Source: Tetracladium setigerum | Taxonomy: Eukaryota > Ascomycota > Leotiomycetes > Helotiales | Assembly (NCBI GenBank): GCA_031472005.1 | Contig: PZJY01000011.1 | Coordinates: 1,984,001 to 2,048,000 of the forward strand | Length of the DNA: 64,000 bases | Direction: 5' to 3' | Shown here: positions 1-12,539 of the stretch, piece after piece | How the letters are laid out: each line of letters begins with the position of its first letter | Numbering within the stretch: the stretch's first letter is position 1 | Made by a program: the position numbers and the translations under genes | Notes under the pieces: model-generated | Told to the model about the DNA's origin: nothing | Databases searched by the model: none | The model's input: the letters and a program-made list of their open reading frames with translations, nothing else

Positions 1-2112
1 TTAGACGAGATAGGACCGCGAAGAGGCAGGAGAGGGCGTCGGCGAGGTGGTAGGTTGCTGTTGCTTCCATGGTGGAGTAATTGATGAAGGTGAGTGCATT
101 GGCGTATTCTTGTTTATGCTCGGTGGTTGTTTGGGGGTCGTGACGACCGGCCGAGTAACGACGGACGACAAAGCCGCGGATGCGCTCGAGATGGCGGATG
201 CGTGTTTTGGCGATGTAGTGCAGGTACCAGTACATCGAGGCGTATTCGTCGCATTGGTAGATGGAGAGTTCGAATCCCATTTGGATGAGCCATTCCATTT
301 GGCGCAGTTTGTAGAAGTACGCCCATGATGAGAGGGGGTATTCGTAGATGGGGGAGTCGGATATCTCCGGGTCGGCGATGGGGACTTCTTTGGTGAATTG
401 GCGCAGTTCTTGATCGAGTTCTTCGGCGTCGAGTTGGAGGTTGTCCCAGTCTAGGATGGTGTGTAGGAGAGTTCGGCGTATGCGACATCGGTTTTGACAG
501 ATTCCTCTGAGAATATCGAGGTAGGAATTTGCTGTGCGCGCGCGGAAGATCTCCATTCGAGCCGCCATGTTGTGACGGGGATCAGTAGGAACTTCAATCT
601 CGTCATTTTGACGATCGAGTAGTTTATGCGCAGGGAGAGTCATGCCAGCCATGTCATCGTCTAGGAGCATTCGAATGGACATGGTGCCGAGAACCATCAT
701 ATCTGCAAATATGTAGTGCTGTAGCAACGTCCGAACGTAAACAGATGGTTGTGGTTTTCGAGACTGAAATAGGAATACAAAGGTCTAGCCAAGGTCAGCA
801 TGTTTTGAAAAAGCCCAGAGGGGTAGGGACATACCATTAGGCTGTGACTATCATAATACTTGAGAACCTCCACGACAACCGAAGCATCTCTACCCAGTCT
901 CTCCAAATGAGAAAAGGCAGCATCTTGACCAACTTCAACGATCGGACGCGGAGGGACAGTGCTAGCCAATTTTCTCTGCAGCTTGGAACTGAAAGATTCT
1001 GGCTTTGGCTTCCCAAGAGCTGTTGTAGATTTGATTTCAGGAACCAGAGTCAACAGATCCGTCCACATTGCCTTGACTGCCAACGAGGTTTCTGCGTCTC
1101 TAGAATCTGCTGTCTCAACAACCGTCAAGAACTTGGAACGAAATCGGAGACGCGACTCTAAAGCTGTCTTGATCTCGGGAGAAATTTCCGTAGAATTCGA
1201 GAGTAGTAGTAGAGTTTGATTAAATAAGTCCTGGATTGGACCAATCTCGATACCTTCAAGCAGGCTTCGATTAAACGTATGGGTGACAAAGTCTTCTTCC
1301 TATAGAGTTGTTACTGATTGGGTTCAACAAGGCTATATGGAGCGTACCTCATAATAATGCTCTGACTTGACCCGAGAATTGACGAAGAAACATGTCTTGA
1401 TCAGCCCAACACAATACGTCCTAAGTATCTGCAAGAGCAACGGTTCTTCATCTGGAGAACTCTCACTCTTGTCAAATATTGTATGATCCAAGGTGAGGGG
1501 TAATGATGAGAGTATACTCTCAATATACAAACTTGTGAAGAGCGTCTGAGCAAGGGGTAGCCCATATGCCATGCCATCTGCTGGATATCAGCAAACCCTT
1601 CACACCCTCCTTCCCTCCCACAACCTAACTAGCACTTACCTCGTGACATAGAAGCTGGTCAATAATACCAATAATTTCCTCTGGGAGCAAAGTTTGACCC
1701 AAATCATAATCATCATCCATCGTCTCCCCAGGCGCGAGGTACCCACTATCCATTTTCTGATCCATGATCTACATACCACCACCCTTTAGCATTCAACCAC
1801 AACCACAACAACAACGAGAGAACATCAAGACCTACCTCCAAAGCCCCAACAGCTTCAATAAGCGTAAAGAACGGATCCTTAATCAGTTGTCCCACATCAA
1901 GCACTGTATCGAGAAAAACAATCAACACGTGACCCTTCCCTCAAAATCCATGGTACACAAAACAACAACCTAGAAGTGAAAGGAAACAACATACTCTCCG
2001 CCGCAGCCGTAAACTGGTCCGTAATATCCATAGCGACTACACCTCTCTCCTCCAGCTTCGGCGGCGCAGGCGGTTCTTCCCCAAAAGATCCGAAGCCTGG
2101 TAGGCGATCCAT
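1..2112 (-). CDS. MAK10: NatC N-acetyltransferase auxiliary subunit Mak10/Naa35, C-terminus cut by window edge
   Basis: Auxiliary, ribosome-anchoring subunit of NatC, the cytosolic complex that acetylates N-terminal Met followed by a hydrophobic residue. Seen: at least five exons on the minus strand. The N-terminal block has MDITDQFTAAAE, then VGQLIKDPFFTLIEAVGALE, then MDSGYLAPGETMDDDYDLGQ and LPEEIIGIIDQLLCHE, which is the conserved Mak10 N-terminal signature. Later exons carry LQRKLASTVPPRPIVEVG, VVVEVLKYYDSHSLM and VYVRTLLQHYIFADMMVLGT, also typical of the family. The frame is still open at base 1 (ending in ...LADALSCLFAVLSRL), so the C-terminus lies outside the window. Start chosen at the ATG before DRLPGFGSFGEEP; the frame stays open upstream to about 2448, so a longer N-terminus or a leader exon is possible. 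The family call is firm; the start is not. Confidence 0.88.
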
Positions 2113-2951
2113 GAGACCATTCTCAATCTCGCCGACGTGAAGATTTGCAATTTCCGAGAGATCTGAGAGAGATTTGTAAAAATAAGTTTCGCTGCACGAA
2201 AACGCAAGGTTGAGAGGCAGACAGACCGGTTTGCTTACCTTGCCCCGCGGCTGGGTCGTTTGTAGGCATCTATCTATCTGTCGCTCTGGGTTACACAAAC
2301 GAGTTCGTCCCGGAGTTGTGTTAGAGCATGCGTTGTTTGTAGGGCGGATTGCTGGGGAATGGATTTTGGTGGTGATGCCCAACCAGATGTCGGAAGGTCT
2401 CGCTTGGGGTGGAATGGAAGCTGCGTGTGCTAAAAGGGATGTCAACACAGCAAGATATCCAGCTGTAGTACTTAAATTTTGAGTGTTGAGGGTGTTGAGG
2501 AAACGGTGGAAAGGTTGGTCCCGCGAGAATTGTTTTACAACGAGAGCTAAAAATGGTGAACACCTTCCATTTCATGCAAGAACATGCCTCAGGTCGTGAG
2601 GCATCATCTTCTTTGCTGGATTGGTTTATTTTTCATAGTTAAGACTTGTTTACTTCAGTTTTCAAATGTGAGAGTCACAACATGTTAGAAAGTTCAAGCA
2701 TGCAAGTTCCTTATTTCAAGATGTTAGATGTGCTCGCAATATCGAGTGTCTCGTTTTGGATCCTCCCAGAACTAGTATCACTTCATCAAGCATAACATCA
2801 CAACATAGCAGAACGTGTTTTTAACTCCTCTTCAATTCTCCCAGCAATCCATACATCTCCCCGTAATAAGTGTACAGTTTTCCAGGGTCGCTCCAACCCT
2901 CTTCCCTCCACCATCTATCCATCGCCCATCCCCATCGTATCCACAACGTAT
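2113..2951. other. Intergenic, MAK10 5' side and ATP15 3' side
   Basis: Holds the upstream region of MAK10 and the 3' flank of ATP15. An open frame at 2815-3327 on the plus strand is the shadow of ATP15. I see no other gene or RNA. Confidence 0.5.
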
Positions 2952-3392
2952 CTACGACGTACCCTCAGCGGCAGGAACAGCGCCGGCCTCAGTGACGTGC
3001 TTAACCTCGCCTTGCTTTCCGTTCTATCCATCGACACAAGATCAGCCCAGTTCAAATCCCAATCCCAATTCCTGCCCTCTTCTGTCTCTCCCGGTCTCTA
3101 TCCAAACACCAACCACCTCCCCCTTCCTAGCAGGATCAACTTACGGTCCACTTAGCAAACTTCAAATCCATCTCTCCTCTACGCTCAGCAGCCAAACGCT
3201 TATCATCCTTCAAGCTTCTGCGGACGACTCGTGCGGCGACCGAGAGGTACTTGTTGTAGCTGTTTTTCCCAAAGTTAAGCTGTTAGTAAAACCTGGCCCT
3301 GAAGCTCTCAATTGCGGCGGTAATTGAGGGGAATTGGGAGGATAGGGAGGGGGCGCGTACGTGAGACCTGAAGCTTTCCACGCGAATGCCAT
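2952..3392 (-). CDS. ATP15: Mitochondrial ATP synthase epsilon subunit
   Basis: Small subunit of the F1 central stalk of mitochondrial ATP synthase. Seen: three exons on the minus strand, 3392-3361, 3259-3145 and 3023-2952, joined by GT-AG introns with phases that fit. The 72-residue product starts MAFAWKASGLTYNKYLSVAA and continues RVVRRSLKDDKRLAAERRGE and MDLKFAKWTNGKQGEV. The N-terminal AW-x(2)-AGL-x-YN-x-Y pattern and the basic R-x-SLK stretch are the fungal/mammalian epsilon signature, and the length is right for this very small family. It lies just downstream of QCR2 on the same strand, so two respiratory-chain genes are neighbours. No separate transit peptide is expected in this family. 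The exons are too short to stand out without splicing. Confidence 0.9.
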
Positions 3393-3806
3393 TGTGAGTG
3401 ATGGAGGTTTGTGTTGGGGGTGAGTTGTGCGAGGTTGAATTGGTGGTCGTTATGCTGGGGAGAGCTCGGTTTGCGGATTCGGAAGTCCTTGAACGGGAAT
3501 GGGCGGGAGGGATTTTCGAGATCACGTGATTGCCAAATCAACATCGCGCAAAGTCTCGGAACGCGCTGATGAGCAAGTGTATTTCCTTGATTGAACGGCA
3601 CCTTAAGAGTTGGATTCGGGATCAATTGGATGCTGTCTTTTATCTGAAAACTCCGGGATGTATTCATGTAATTACTTAGTTTAACGATCAGGCTGGTTTT
3701 AACAATTCACAGTGCACAACTTTGGATATAAAAAAGTACGTGTTATCTACAATACATCTAGGAGCTGTTGTTACAACTCGGACCCCATCCGTAAAACCCC
3801 AATCCC
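3393..3806. other. ATP15 promoter / QCR2 3' flank
   Basis: About 410 bp between two genes on the minus strand. It must hold the QCR2 terminator and the ATP15 promoter; no specific element was recognised. Confidence 0.45.
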
Positions 3807-5385
3807 TTAAACCTTGAGACCAATTTCTTCGGCATATGGCAGGACGAACAGATCTCCAACAGCCGATACAGTGGCCTTTCCTTCCAAGAGGGCTTTGGCA
3901 GCCTGGCGCGGAATTAGTAAGAATATTAATTTGAGCAAAGGAATTACATACCGTCTTCAACTTCTCAATGCTGACACCCTCAACAGCCTTGCCAACTTGG
4001 TCAATCTGGAATGGCTTACCACCGTGGATAAGTCCGGCACCAGTTGCAACAAGACCAGCCTCAAAGTTTTGACCCTCTTCCAAAGCACGGTACTTAGCAA
4101 GAGCAACAGCCTTGGTGAAGTCCTCCTTGCTGATCGAACCCTCGGAAATGCTCTTGATAGCCTTGATAGCCTCGGTAGTGGCGCCTCGGATAGCAGTGGC
4201 AGAGCCGGTGAACTGGATGGCGAGAAGACCAGCATCAGAGTATGAGTAGTGAGTGGTGGTAGGGCTGGCACCTGGGAAGGACGCCGAAGCCTTAGACAGA
4301 AGAGAGAAACCAGGCGACCACTTGATGGTAGACTGGCCACCAAGAAGAGCTGCGAGGACTGCGATTTCTGGCTTATATGACGCGCCGGAGGTGAAAGAGC
4401 TCGAGCCTGGGAAAGCAATAACGTAGGAGTTTCCGGAACCGTGAGCGATACGCTCCTGTCCACCGTAGTATTTGCTTGCGTCACCTGAGAGAGATGCAGA
4501 CGAAGTGTTGACGTTGGTGAAGAATTCGCCAACCCATTTGGAGAGCTCTGCTTGGTCCGCGCCGTTGGCAACTACGGCAATGTTGTTCTTGGAGTAGGCG
4601 GCAGCAGCGAAATTTGCGATGGACTCCTCGTTGATATACTTGTTGAGGGCAGTCGAGGATGTTGGGTAGAGTGGTGCTCCAAGACCTCTGTGGAAGGCAA
4701 GACCGTGAGCCGAGTTGATGGCAAGCTCCGACACACTGCCGAGGATCTGCTTCTGGGAGAGTCTGAGGAATTGTTGTACCTCCTCATCATATTCGTGAGC
4801 TAGCCATGGTCAAGTTAGAACATCATCCACCTATAAAGCTTGAAGAGCCGAGGATCTCTTCGAAGATATATCCCAACTTACCACTATACTTAGTCGAGGA
4901 AACGACCTCACCAAGCAATTCCGTGAAATATGGCAGATCTTCGCGGAGGAACTTGGCCTCGATAACAAGGGCTTCTCTGGTGTGGTAGGAAGTCAATTGG
5001 CCTCCCAACAGCTCTGCCTCTCTTGTAATGCGCAATGCGGATCGCTTTTGGGTGGTCTAATGAAAGAAGGTTGTCAGCCAATGGCATGCCAGGAGTTGGT
5101 CATGACGGCTCCTACCTTGAATGCGAATTGCTCCAGACCAGCTGTCAGACCTGGCGCAGGTTGATATCTCGTTCCTGCTTTGGCGACAATGGCGAGCTTT
5201 GTTGTAGGCCCTGCGATGTCTCTGCTGGCCACCTTGACTCCTCCCACATCCGCGGACTCGTACGAGAAAGATGTTGTTCCGGAGACTGCTGCTGCGAGAC
5301 CACGGCGGTTTGCTGGTGCTTGGGCACAGCTCTGCCTGCGAAGGGCATGCTGTGCGTGTCGTCCAATCGCCGACCGTGAGATCAT
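3807..5385 (-). CDS. QCR2: Cytochrome bc1 complex core protein 2
   Basis: Core subunit 2 of respiratory complex III in the mitochondrial inner membrane, a peptidase M16 fold without activity. Seen: four exons. Exon 1 begins MISRSAIGRHAQHALRRQSC, an Arg-rich presequence without acids, then VGGVKVASRDIAGPTTKLAI and GLTAGLEQFAFK. That last segment occupies the place of the M16 zinc site but has no HxxEH, as expected for Qcr2. Later exons give RITREAELLGGQLTSYHTRE, a long central exon with LGAPLYPTSSTALNKYINEE, and a last exon ending LFVLPYAEEIGLKV. Length, about 455 residues, fits the family. The gene is divergent from RPC82 across about 450 bp and upstream of ATP15. The start is the only ATG that opens with a transit peptide. 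Confidence 0.92.
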
Positions 5386-5839
5386 TGTTCGGGGAGTCGA
5401 TTGAATCTGGGGGAGGGAGAGTCAAAGGGATTAGATGGAGAGTAGTGAGGTGACTTTAGGACTTGCAGCAATTCACATCTTTTGCTCTGCTGCTCGGAAG
5501 CTTCAGGATTGGAGGGCCTCTAGCCGAAAAGGTGTTAGCCGGTCTTGGCAGATATTTGCTGCGAGAGTGTCGGCCTCTGTGACTCTGGCGGGGGATTCAC
5601 ACACGCAGATGCAGAGGCTGGTTGGTGGTGCCCCACCGCTGTCATGAAAATATCATTCTCATCCTCTCACAACTCCAGCCTACAACTCCCTGCACAACAC
5701 TCGAGATCGCGCAAACCCGACGGACTACTATTGCACACCTCACCCCCCAATCAATGCAACCCCGGTAGTATCAGTGGCAGCTCTGGAGATCTGGGGATAG
5801 GGAGACTTCAGCAGCACATATATTGGACTGGCTGCGACC
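5386..5839. promoter_or_regulatory. Short divergent promoter region QCR2 / RPC82
   Basis: 454 bp separate the two start codons, which point away from each other, so both promoters must lie here. No TATA box or other named element could be assigned. Inference from gene layout only. Confidence 0.45.
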
Positions 5840-7989
5840 ATGAGCTTACCAGTAAGTGTCTCTCGACAGCTTCATTGGCTACCCGCAACGCCCTTTCACT
5901 TTGCGCCCGAACAAAGAAATACATGCTAACCATCCCAACTAGAGCAAAAACGCTGTCGAGCTATGCGCGCTCTTGGTCAGCGAGACCTATGGCGACCTGA
6001 CATCTGTATGTTTATTTACCTAGAGCTTGGTGTGATTCATCTTCCGGAGGGGAATTCCCAAACTTCCTTAATTGACCCCACGAGACAACTTCCATTGCTT
6101 TTGACTGGCCATTGTCTGACACCCTACGCAGCGAATCTTCACAATTCTTCTACGACGCGGACGACTACCCATTCAATCGCTATGCCGGCACACCAAGCTC
6201 TCCTCGCGGCAGTGCCGTCACGGTTTGGCAGTTCTCATCCAGCAAGACCTCGTCTACTACCATTACGATCCAGGTTCGAAGGTAACCTACTACGAAGCAG
6301 ACCACGGTGCCGCATATAAGTTGGTGAGATCTGGGAAGATTGTGGAACTTGTGGAATCCAGATATGGCGCCCCGGCCAGAGATATTGTTACCAACCTCTT
6401 CCAACTTGGCCACACGAAGGTAATGGAGCTTGTTGCCGCTTACAAGGCTATCGAGGAGAAACCAGTCAACGGGAATGGGCATGACCATGCCGTTGCAAAT
6501 GGTGTCAATGGCGCGCAAAATCAGGACAAGGTCAGATCGACGGCACATCTCCACGCCATTTTGATGGACTTGCTTGAGGCGGGCATGATTGAAGTCGTCG
6601 ATGCGAGATCATTCCGCAGTCCTACAGATACTTACAATATGATCGAGAAGCAAGTTACAGGCGAAAGTGGCGATCCAAAGGGTATCAAAGGAAAGATAGA
6701 ACACCTTGACAGAATTCGCAGGCAGTTGAAGGAATTCAGAGATGAAGGCCGGAACTGGAAACCAAAGGGTTGGAGGAGAGACAAGAACGGCGTCAATGGG
6801 GGACAGAAGAATGGCGTGCAAAATGGTGCCGTCAACGGGAATCACGGCGATGACGGCCTTAGACTTGACGTGGGTTCCTAAGCTCGAAGACAGAGACGTA
6901 CAGTGTGCTAACATATTGAAGCTTCAACTGACTTTACGAATCAACTATGAGAAATGCTCAGTTGCCCTCCGAAATCAACGCTTGGTCGAGCTCGCTCATC
7001 TTAGACTTGGTGAGACAACCGCACGAGTTTATGCGCAAGTCTTGCTCCTCCTTGAGCCTGGAGTACCTCGCTGCCGAAGAGATCCCTATGTTGACGACGA
7101 TGATTATCAACCGGGTCATGATCAGAGCATCTCAACGGTTCAGTTGTTGACGGTTTTGGACGAATCTATTGATCTTGGAACTGGCATTGGAAAGATTTCA
7201 GCATCCCGTGAGATAAACAATCACGGAAGCCCCACCAGATCCAGGAAGCGAGGCGCAGAGGCTTTCGATCCAGATGATGATGATGTAGCACGCCCAGCAA
7301 AACGTTCAAAAGTCACGTTCGAGGAAGACTTGCCCGTACGCGAAGAGCACCAGAGCAGGACATCTCAGCTCAAGAACCATCTTGCTCTTCTCGAGAACGA
7401 TCCCTGTGGCTTTCTGCAGAGCGCAGGTGTTGATAGAGCCAGTGCATGGTCTGTCAACTACGAAGTTCTTTCGAAATACATGGCGGATCACGAACTCGAT
7501 ACGATGATCTACGAGAACTATGGGGAAACCGGTCATCGCTTGGTACGAATGATGAAAAAGGTCGGAAAGCTAGAAGAGAGAATGATCCCCAACATCGCCA
7601 TGATCAAGCAGTCAGAAATTCGTACCAAGCTAGCCGAGATGCAAATGGCAGGTGTAGTCGACATCCAAGAGGTACCCAGAGATGCGGCACACACAATCGC
7701 TCGTACGATCTTCCTCTGGCACTTCGATACCATGCGAGTCTCAGCCTTATATCTCGACAAACTCTACAAGTGCATGTCAAGAAGCTTCCAACGACTCGAC
7801 ATCGAAAAGCGGGAGGTTCAAGATATTCTAACAGCGCTGCAACGTCAAGATATGAAGCATATGAAGCCAGAAGAATGTCTCGAAGCCGAGCCACTCAGGA
7901 AATTCGAAACCTTCCAAAAGAGCGAAGATCTCCTGCTCGCACAAATTGGACGTCTTGATGGTTTGATTAGCCTTTTCCAGGACTTCTGA
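5840..7989 (+). CDS. RPC82: RNA polymerase III subunit Rpc82 (RPC3)
   Basis: Subunit of the Pol III-specific Rpc82/34/31 subcomplex, needed for promoter opening at tRNA and 5S genes. Seen: four exons, 5840-5851, 5943-6005, 6132-6869 and 6922-7989, giving about 626 residues, normal for the family. The first exon encodes only MSLP, followed by SKNAVELCALLVSETYGDLT. Then come RIFTILLRRGRLPIQSLCRH and HGLAVLIQQDLVYYHYD (winged helices), an Asn/Gly-rich linker, TLRINYEKCSVALRNQRLVE, an acidic/basic middle part with AKRSKVTFEED, and the C-terminal TIFLWHFDTMRVSALYLDKL block ending GLISLFQDF. The third intron (6870-6921) uses an AAG acceptor and is the least certain junction, although both flanking frames are clearly Rpc82. 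Confidence 0.9.
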
Positions 7990-10415
7990 GGGATGCCTAC
8001 CTACCTACCAAATTTTCAAAAAGCTGCAGGGGCTTACTTGTGTTGTATTATGTTATGTTTTTATGTCCTTTCGGCGAGCATCTTGCATGGAAAACGGGCG
8101 TTCTAGTTTTTTTTGCCTTGCATATTTGGAACAAAATGGCGTTTTTTTAATGAGGGCCATACATAAGCATTTTCCGGACACACTCACACATACACAATTT
8201 ATATCCAACTGTATGGAGCGGGGTGGGATGGGGTGGCTTGCTTTTTACTTGGTGTTAAATGATATTCTCGATACTTCGAAAATAGTATGCGTTGTGGCTA
8301 CATGTCCTCTTCTGGAATTGTGGCTGCTGGGGAATGGAATGGAGTGGAGTGGAGTGGAATGGATAGAAAAGAAAAAATCCTACTCATACAAACCTACCAA
8401 TATGACTTGACATTTTTGTGGTTCTAAGCTACTAGCTGTGATTTCTTCCATCGATTTGCTCCTACAAAAAGTACATAGAAAGGGTTGATTTCCCACCCTC
8501 ATTGTTCCTCTTAATATGTTATCCCTATCACGTTCTCTCTTGTCAGCGAGGTTGTAACACAGGCCCATGGCCACCTCCATTGCCAACAAATTCAACAACG
8601 CGTTCTTTGGATTGTACTTATACCTTGTACTTAACATTTTGTGTAATCCCTTAGCTCGACCGGTCTCCATATCCCCCTTGACGTCCAGGAGTGTCCACTT
8701 TCACACAGAACGTCCGCTCGGACGTAAATCAATATTATTACTATTGTTCTCTCATGTTGAATAATGATCTGTCTCCCGCTATTGATAGATCGCTTACCCA
8801 ATAGAACAAAGATCATCTTCGATCCCACCGCCTCGCATCGTTTCAAACCTCAAGCCGGCCAAATATCCGCTTCCGCAGCATCAGCATCACCGAAGTCCTG
8901 CATCTTTCACTCTTCCACCTTCAAATCCGTATCACAACAGGAATATACTAAGTTATTAGGTTCTTTAAAGCTATATCTGCCTGATTGATTATTAAGGTAT
9001 ATAATCTTACAGTCGGATCTGATAAGATCTCAAGAAGATGCATTTTCATCTTGATATACAAAGGTACACAAAATTTTCTCATCTATTCCAAAGGAAGCAA
9101 GCACCCCCGAAAAAACCCTAACCCATCTTCATCCTTACAATACTATACCCTCAGGTTCAACTATCTCCCTTCTTCCCATCCTTGCCCTTCCTACCCTCCC
9201 TCGATATAGTAGTAGTCATGTAAGGGAAAAAATGATCGGCAATAAAAAAGAAAAAAACAGCTCATTCTCTTTCGATGGCAAAGAGTTCCGTAGAGAAAGT
9301 TCGACGTGCAACAAATCCTTTTTTGGGTTTTTAGATGGGCGGTTGTGGCGGGTTAGTGAGGATGGCGAGATTATGATCGTGGAGAGGCCTCCGTCTCCGT
9401 CGGAGGTGGAGGGGAGGGGGAGGTGGCGGGCAGGCCATATGATCCATATCTCTTGACTCCTGAGGTTGGATAGGTTGGTGATAGGTTGCTGGTTGGTGAT
9501 TGGTGAAGTCGTGATATGTAGTTGGTTAGTTTAATGGTTGTTTGGGTTTAGTTTAGTTTGTTTCTATTTGGCGGACAGTTACTCCGTAATATGGCTTGGA
9601 TTATTTAGGTATAGATTTGGATTTGGGTACCTGAACTTACTGCGTTGATGTGTGTAGGTGTAGTTTTGGATGAGAGGCGTTATTTTTGAGGAGTTATCAT
9701 CTGTATGATGAGAGAGAGACAGACGGACACGACAAACAGAGAAAGAAGGATTGGTGAGATTTGCTGATCAAGATGAACATAAAATTCCGGACTTGTGAAA
9801 GGTACGTAGAGAGAATTTGATCAGCTGGACCCAGTCGGTGATCTCTCTGCATGAGATAGGATGACTGGATTACTTACAGGGATATATAATGTAGCATAGG
9901 TAAGTAAGTAGGTGTGTTGGATGGGATTATGAGTGGTGTGGTGTTCTGAGCCAGGGATTTGGAGGTTATTAGTTATCTCTTGCGAGAATACAGAACGTGG
10001 GTTGTGGCGACAAGTACACACAACTTCATAGCAGGAAGGGAGTGTATATGCAAGTAGAATAATTTTGATATCTTTCGTTTTCAGTTATCGGAGATTCGTG
10101 ATATCTGTGCCTTAGAACAAACTTGACAATCTTTTGATAAAGGGATGAACGCTCAAACAAAGAACAAAGAAATGAGAATGGTGAGGTAAAGTATCAACAA
10201 AAATAAAATTTCATGATGTTCTCCTTTTCTCCGAATGGACCGGATACTTTACAGAGTACGAAAGAAAGAAAGAAAGTTAGCAAGCACGGAAAGTAAGTTA
10301 ACGCATGGAATAATATCGCAAGACTCATCATGTTTCTCAATACTGGTGTTTCGGAAATGTTTTTCCGCTACTCCCCAATCTCCACAACCTAAATGCCTCC
10401 ATATGATCCAAAATC
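7990..10415. other. 2.4 kb gene-poor stretch
   Basis: Contains the RPC82 3' flank, GGAAT/GGAGT pentamer runs near 8330-8365, a G/T-rich strand at about 9470-9660 and a GAAA run near 10260-10275. Short open frames here have no splice partners and no protein-like composition. I find no gene, tRNA or mobile-element protein. It could hold a long non-coding transcript, but nothing in the sequence shows one. Confidence 0.5.
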
Positions 10416-11719
10416 TTAAATCCCTCTCCCCCATTCTTCATAAATATAAGCTCCATATTGCATTTGGAAGTAATCATTATCACAAGCTTGGTCTAGCAGA
10501 GCGAGACGGTTTTCCACCATTCTAATTTTCCCCTGTTCCGATTTCTGGTTAGCTTTTCTGTCTGTTCTTTTTTTGTCTGGTCTAAACCGGTATTTGAACT
10601 TTCAAACGATAATTTTGCTGCTTTGGGTATATTTTGAAGAATACTTTTCCTTGCTCTTGTCAAATTTCCTCAAGATATCAAATCTCAATAATAATTTCTT
10701 AACTTTCAAACCAACAAAAGTCGAATCCCCTTTTTCCACCCCAAAAGACAAAAATAAAGAGAAAAAGAATCTTACCTTCAGACCACAAACCCTCCCCGTA
10801 CTAAATAGCCCTGGAAACCTCTCCCCCAACAAAACAACCATCTCATCACTCCTCCACTCCTCACCACCCCCACCCACCTCCTCTCTCCTCTCCAACGGTG
10901 CATGCGTAGCTAGATACGCAATGAAGCGATCATGGATATAATTCCATGTTGGTGGGAGGCCGGAGCAGGACGGGTGGCGGGATGATACGAGTTCAGGACC
11001 TGTGGGGCGGGTGTAGGGCTGTTTTTGGGATTTGATATTAGTGTTGGTGTTGGACCTGGGAGAGGAAAAGAGTGAAGATGAGCGGGATTTGGTGTGGGTG
11101 TGGTGTTTGGAGGGTTTGGAGGGAGGAGGGGATTGGGTTGGGGAGTAGGTGAGGGGGGTTTTGGCGGTGGGTTTTGTGGTTGAGAGGGGGAGGGGAAGGG
11201 TATGGGTGAGTAGTGGAGGTGGTGAGTTGGTAGTGTCTGTGGAGGAAGAGGATGGGTTAGTTGTGACTTGATCGATTTGAGGGAGGAGAGGAATAGATAA
11301 GTCGTACTTTACTGGGGTTTATGTTCAAGACCCTTCGAGCTTTCTTGCCGTTTGGTTCGTTGAAAGAGGGAAGGTTGTTTGTCCCGGTTCCAGCTCTGGT
11401 CGAGGAAGTATTGCTAATCGATGGTCGTCGTCGATGTCGAGCCTATAAAAAACAAAGCACAACAGAATCAGTTTCAATTTCAATACGGAACAGGAAGAGC
11501 GGAACAAACCCCCTTCTTAAAACTCAAACTTCTCTTATGATTCGAAGCCAAAGGACCGGTATTCTTTGAGATGGAGTTCTGGTACTCATTCTCAGATCGA
11601 TCGAAGTGTTGGTGAATGATATTCAGCAACATATCTCGTTGAATATCTATCGAGTCGTCTCGTTTCTGCTGCACAGATTTTGGCCTACTATGATAACGAG
11701 ATTGTGAAGTTGAGGACAT
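10416..11719 (-). CDS. Fungal protein of unknown function with conserved C-terminal domain; middle splice unresolved
   Basis: Not recognised as a named family. Seen: start MSSTSQSRYHSRPKSVQQKR, then a Ser/Thr/Pro-rich basic middle part, then a compact C-terminal domain containing LPPTWNYIHDRFIAYLATHA, SDEMVVLLGERFPGLFSTG and, after a clean GT-AG intron (10775-10533), GKIRMVENRLALLDQACDND and a final IYEEWGRGI. The last junction restores the frame precisely and the C-terminal part looks strongly coding. Problem: between 11310 and 11525 the reading frame changes. A candidate middle exon (ARHRRRPSISNTSSTRAGTG...) runs one base out of frame with the next block, YDLSIPLLPQIDQ. Either that stretch is intron with a weak acceptor, or there is a one-base shift. 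Boundaries of the first and last exon are good, the centre is not. Confidence 0.6.
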
Positions 11720-12539
11720 CTTGAGATATCGAATACGCAAAGGACAAATTGCACGAGACAGGGAGAGATGCAGTTTTGAAACGAAAATAAAGTGTATTAA
11801 TATACAAAACGGAGAAGGAGTAAATGTCAACGAAAGAAATGCAACAAACAACTCGAGGACGGAGAACGAACGAACGACTCGGCGACCGTGGGAAACACGC
11901 TAGGTAGACATACATGCAAGTTACGTTAGACAGCATGTCGTTCGAAAGAGTCGGATGAACAGATTCATCCAATCTCTAAGCAGCAAACGAACAGAATGAC
12001 GAACAGTACTTGTCCAACGGAAAACGGAAACTTGCAGGTAGAGTACCTGGTCTGTTACAACGCGGCAAGACACATACTCGCACCAATCTCTGCTTGTAAA
12101 AGCCGTGCATGACACGATGTATGGACACAAATGGGAAGGGGGAAGGGATATGATCCGTACTGTGGATGCTGCAGTATCTTGCATGAGGCGTGTAGCATCA
12201 ACGTTGTCATCTTACTTGAGATTTGCAGTCTTGGTCCGGTCTGGTGTTGTGTTCTCTTCTTCTTCTGTATTACAGGTAAATCATTGTTGTGTATAATACA
12301 TCCAAGCGCTCCCATGCAACAACATGTGTGAGGTTGGTAGTACAAGGGCATCTCCATCTACCATCCACGATCAACCATCCACCCCGAGGAGTCCACTAAT
12401 AGCAAGCAAGCAAATGCAAATGACTTCATGGTTCATTCGGTCATAAGCGTAATCCAAGCCAAACTTTTTCTGAAGGCAAAAAAATTCTATGCAAATCATT
12501 TCGTCCCACCCGCCAACGTTCCAGGCGTTTGTTTTTCAT
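11720..12539. other. Intergenic, unknown gene 5' side / ADK1 3' side
   Basis: About 820 bp. It carries the promoter of the unknown gene at 10.4-11.7 kb and the ADK1 3' flank. No coding or RNA feature was recognised. Confidence 0.45.

Noticed and set aside
47..488. Open frames on both strands at the window start
   Set aside because: They are shadows of the last visible Mak10 exon, whose frame is supported by family motifs.
2815..3327. 170-codon plus-strand frame
   Set aside because: Antisense to ATP15, which has three well-spliced exons; composition is low-complexity.
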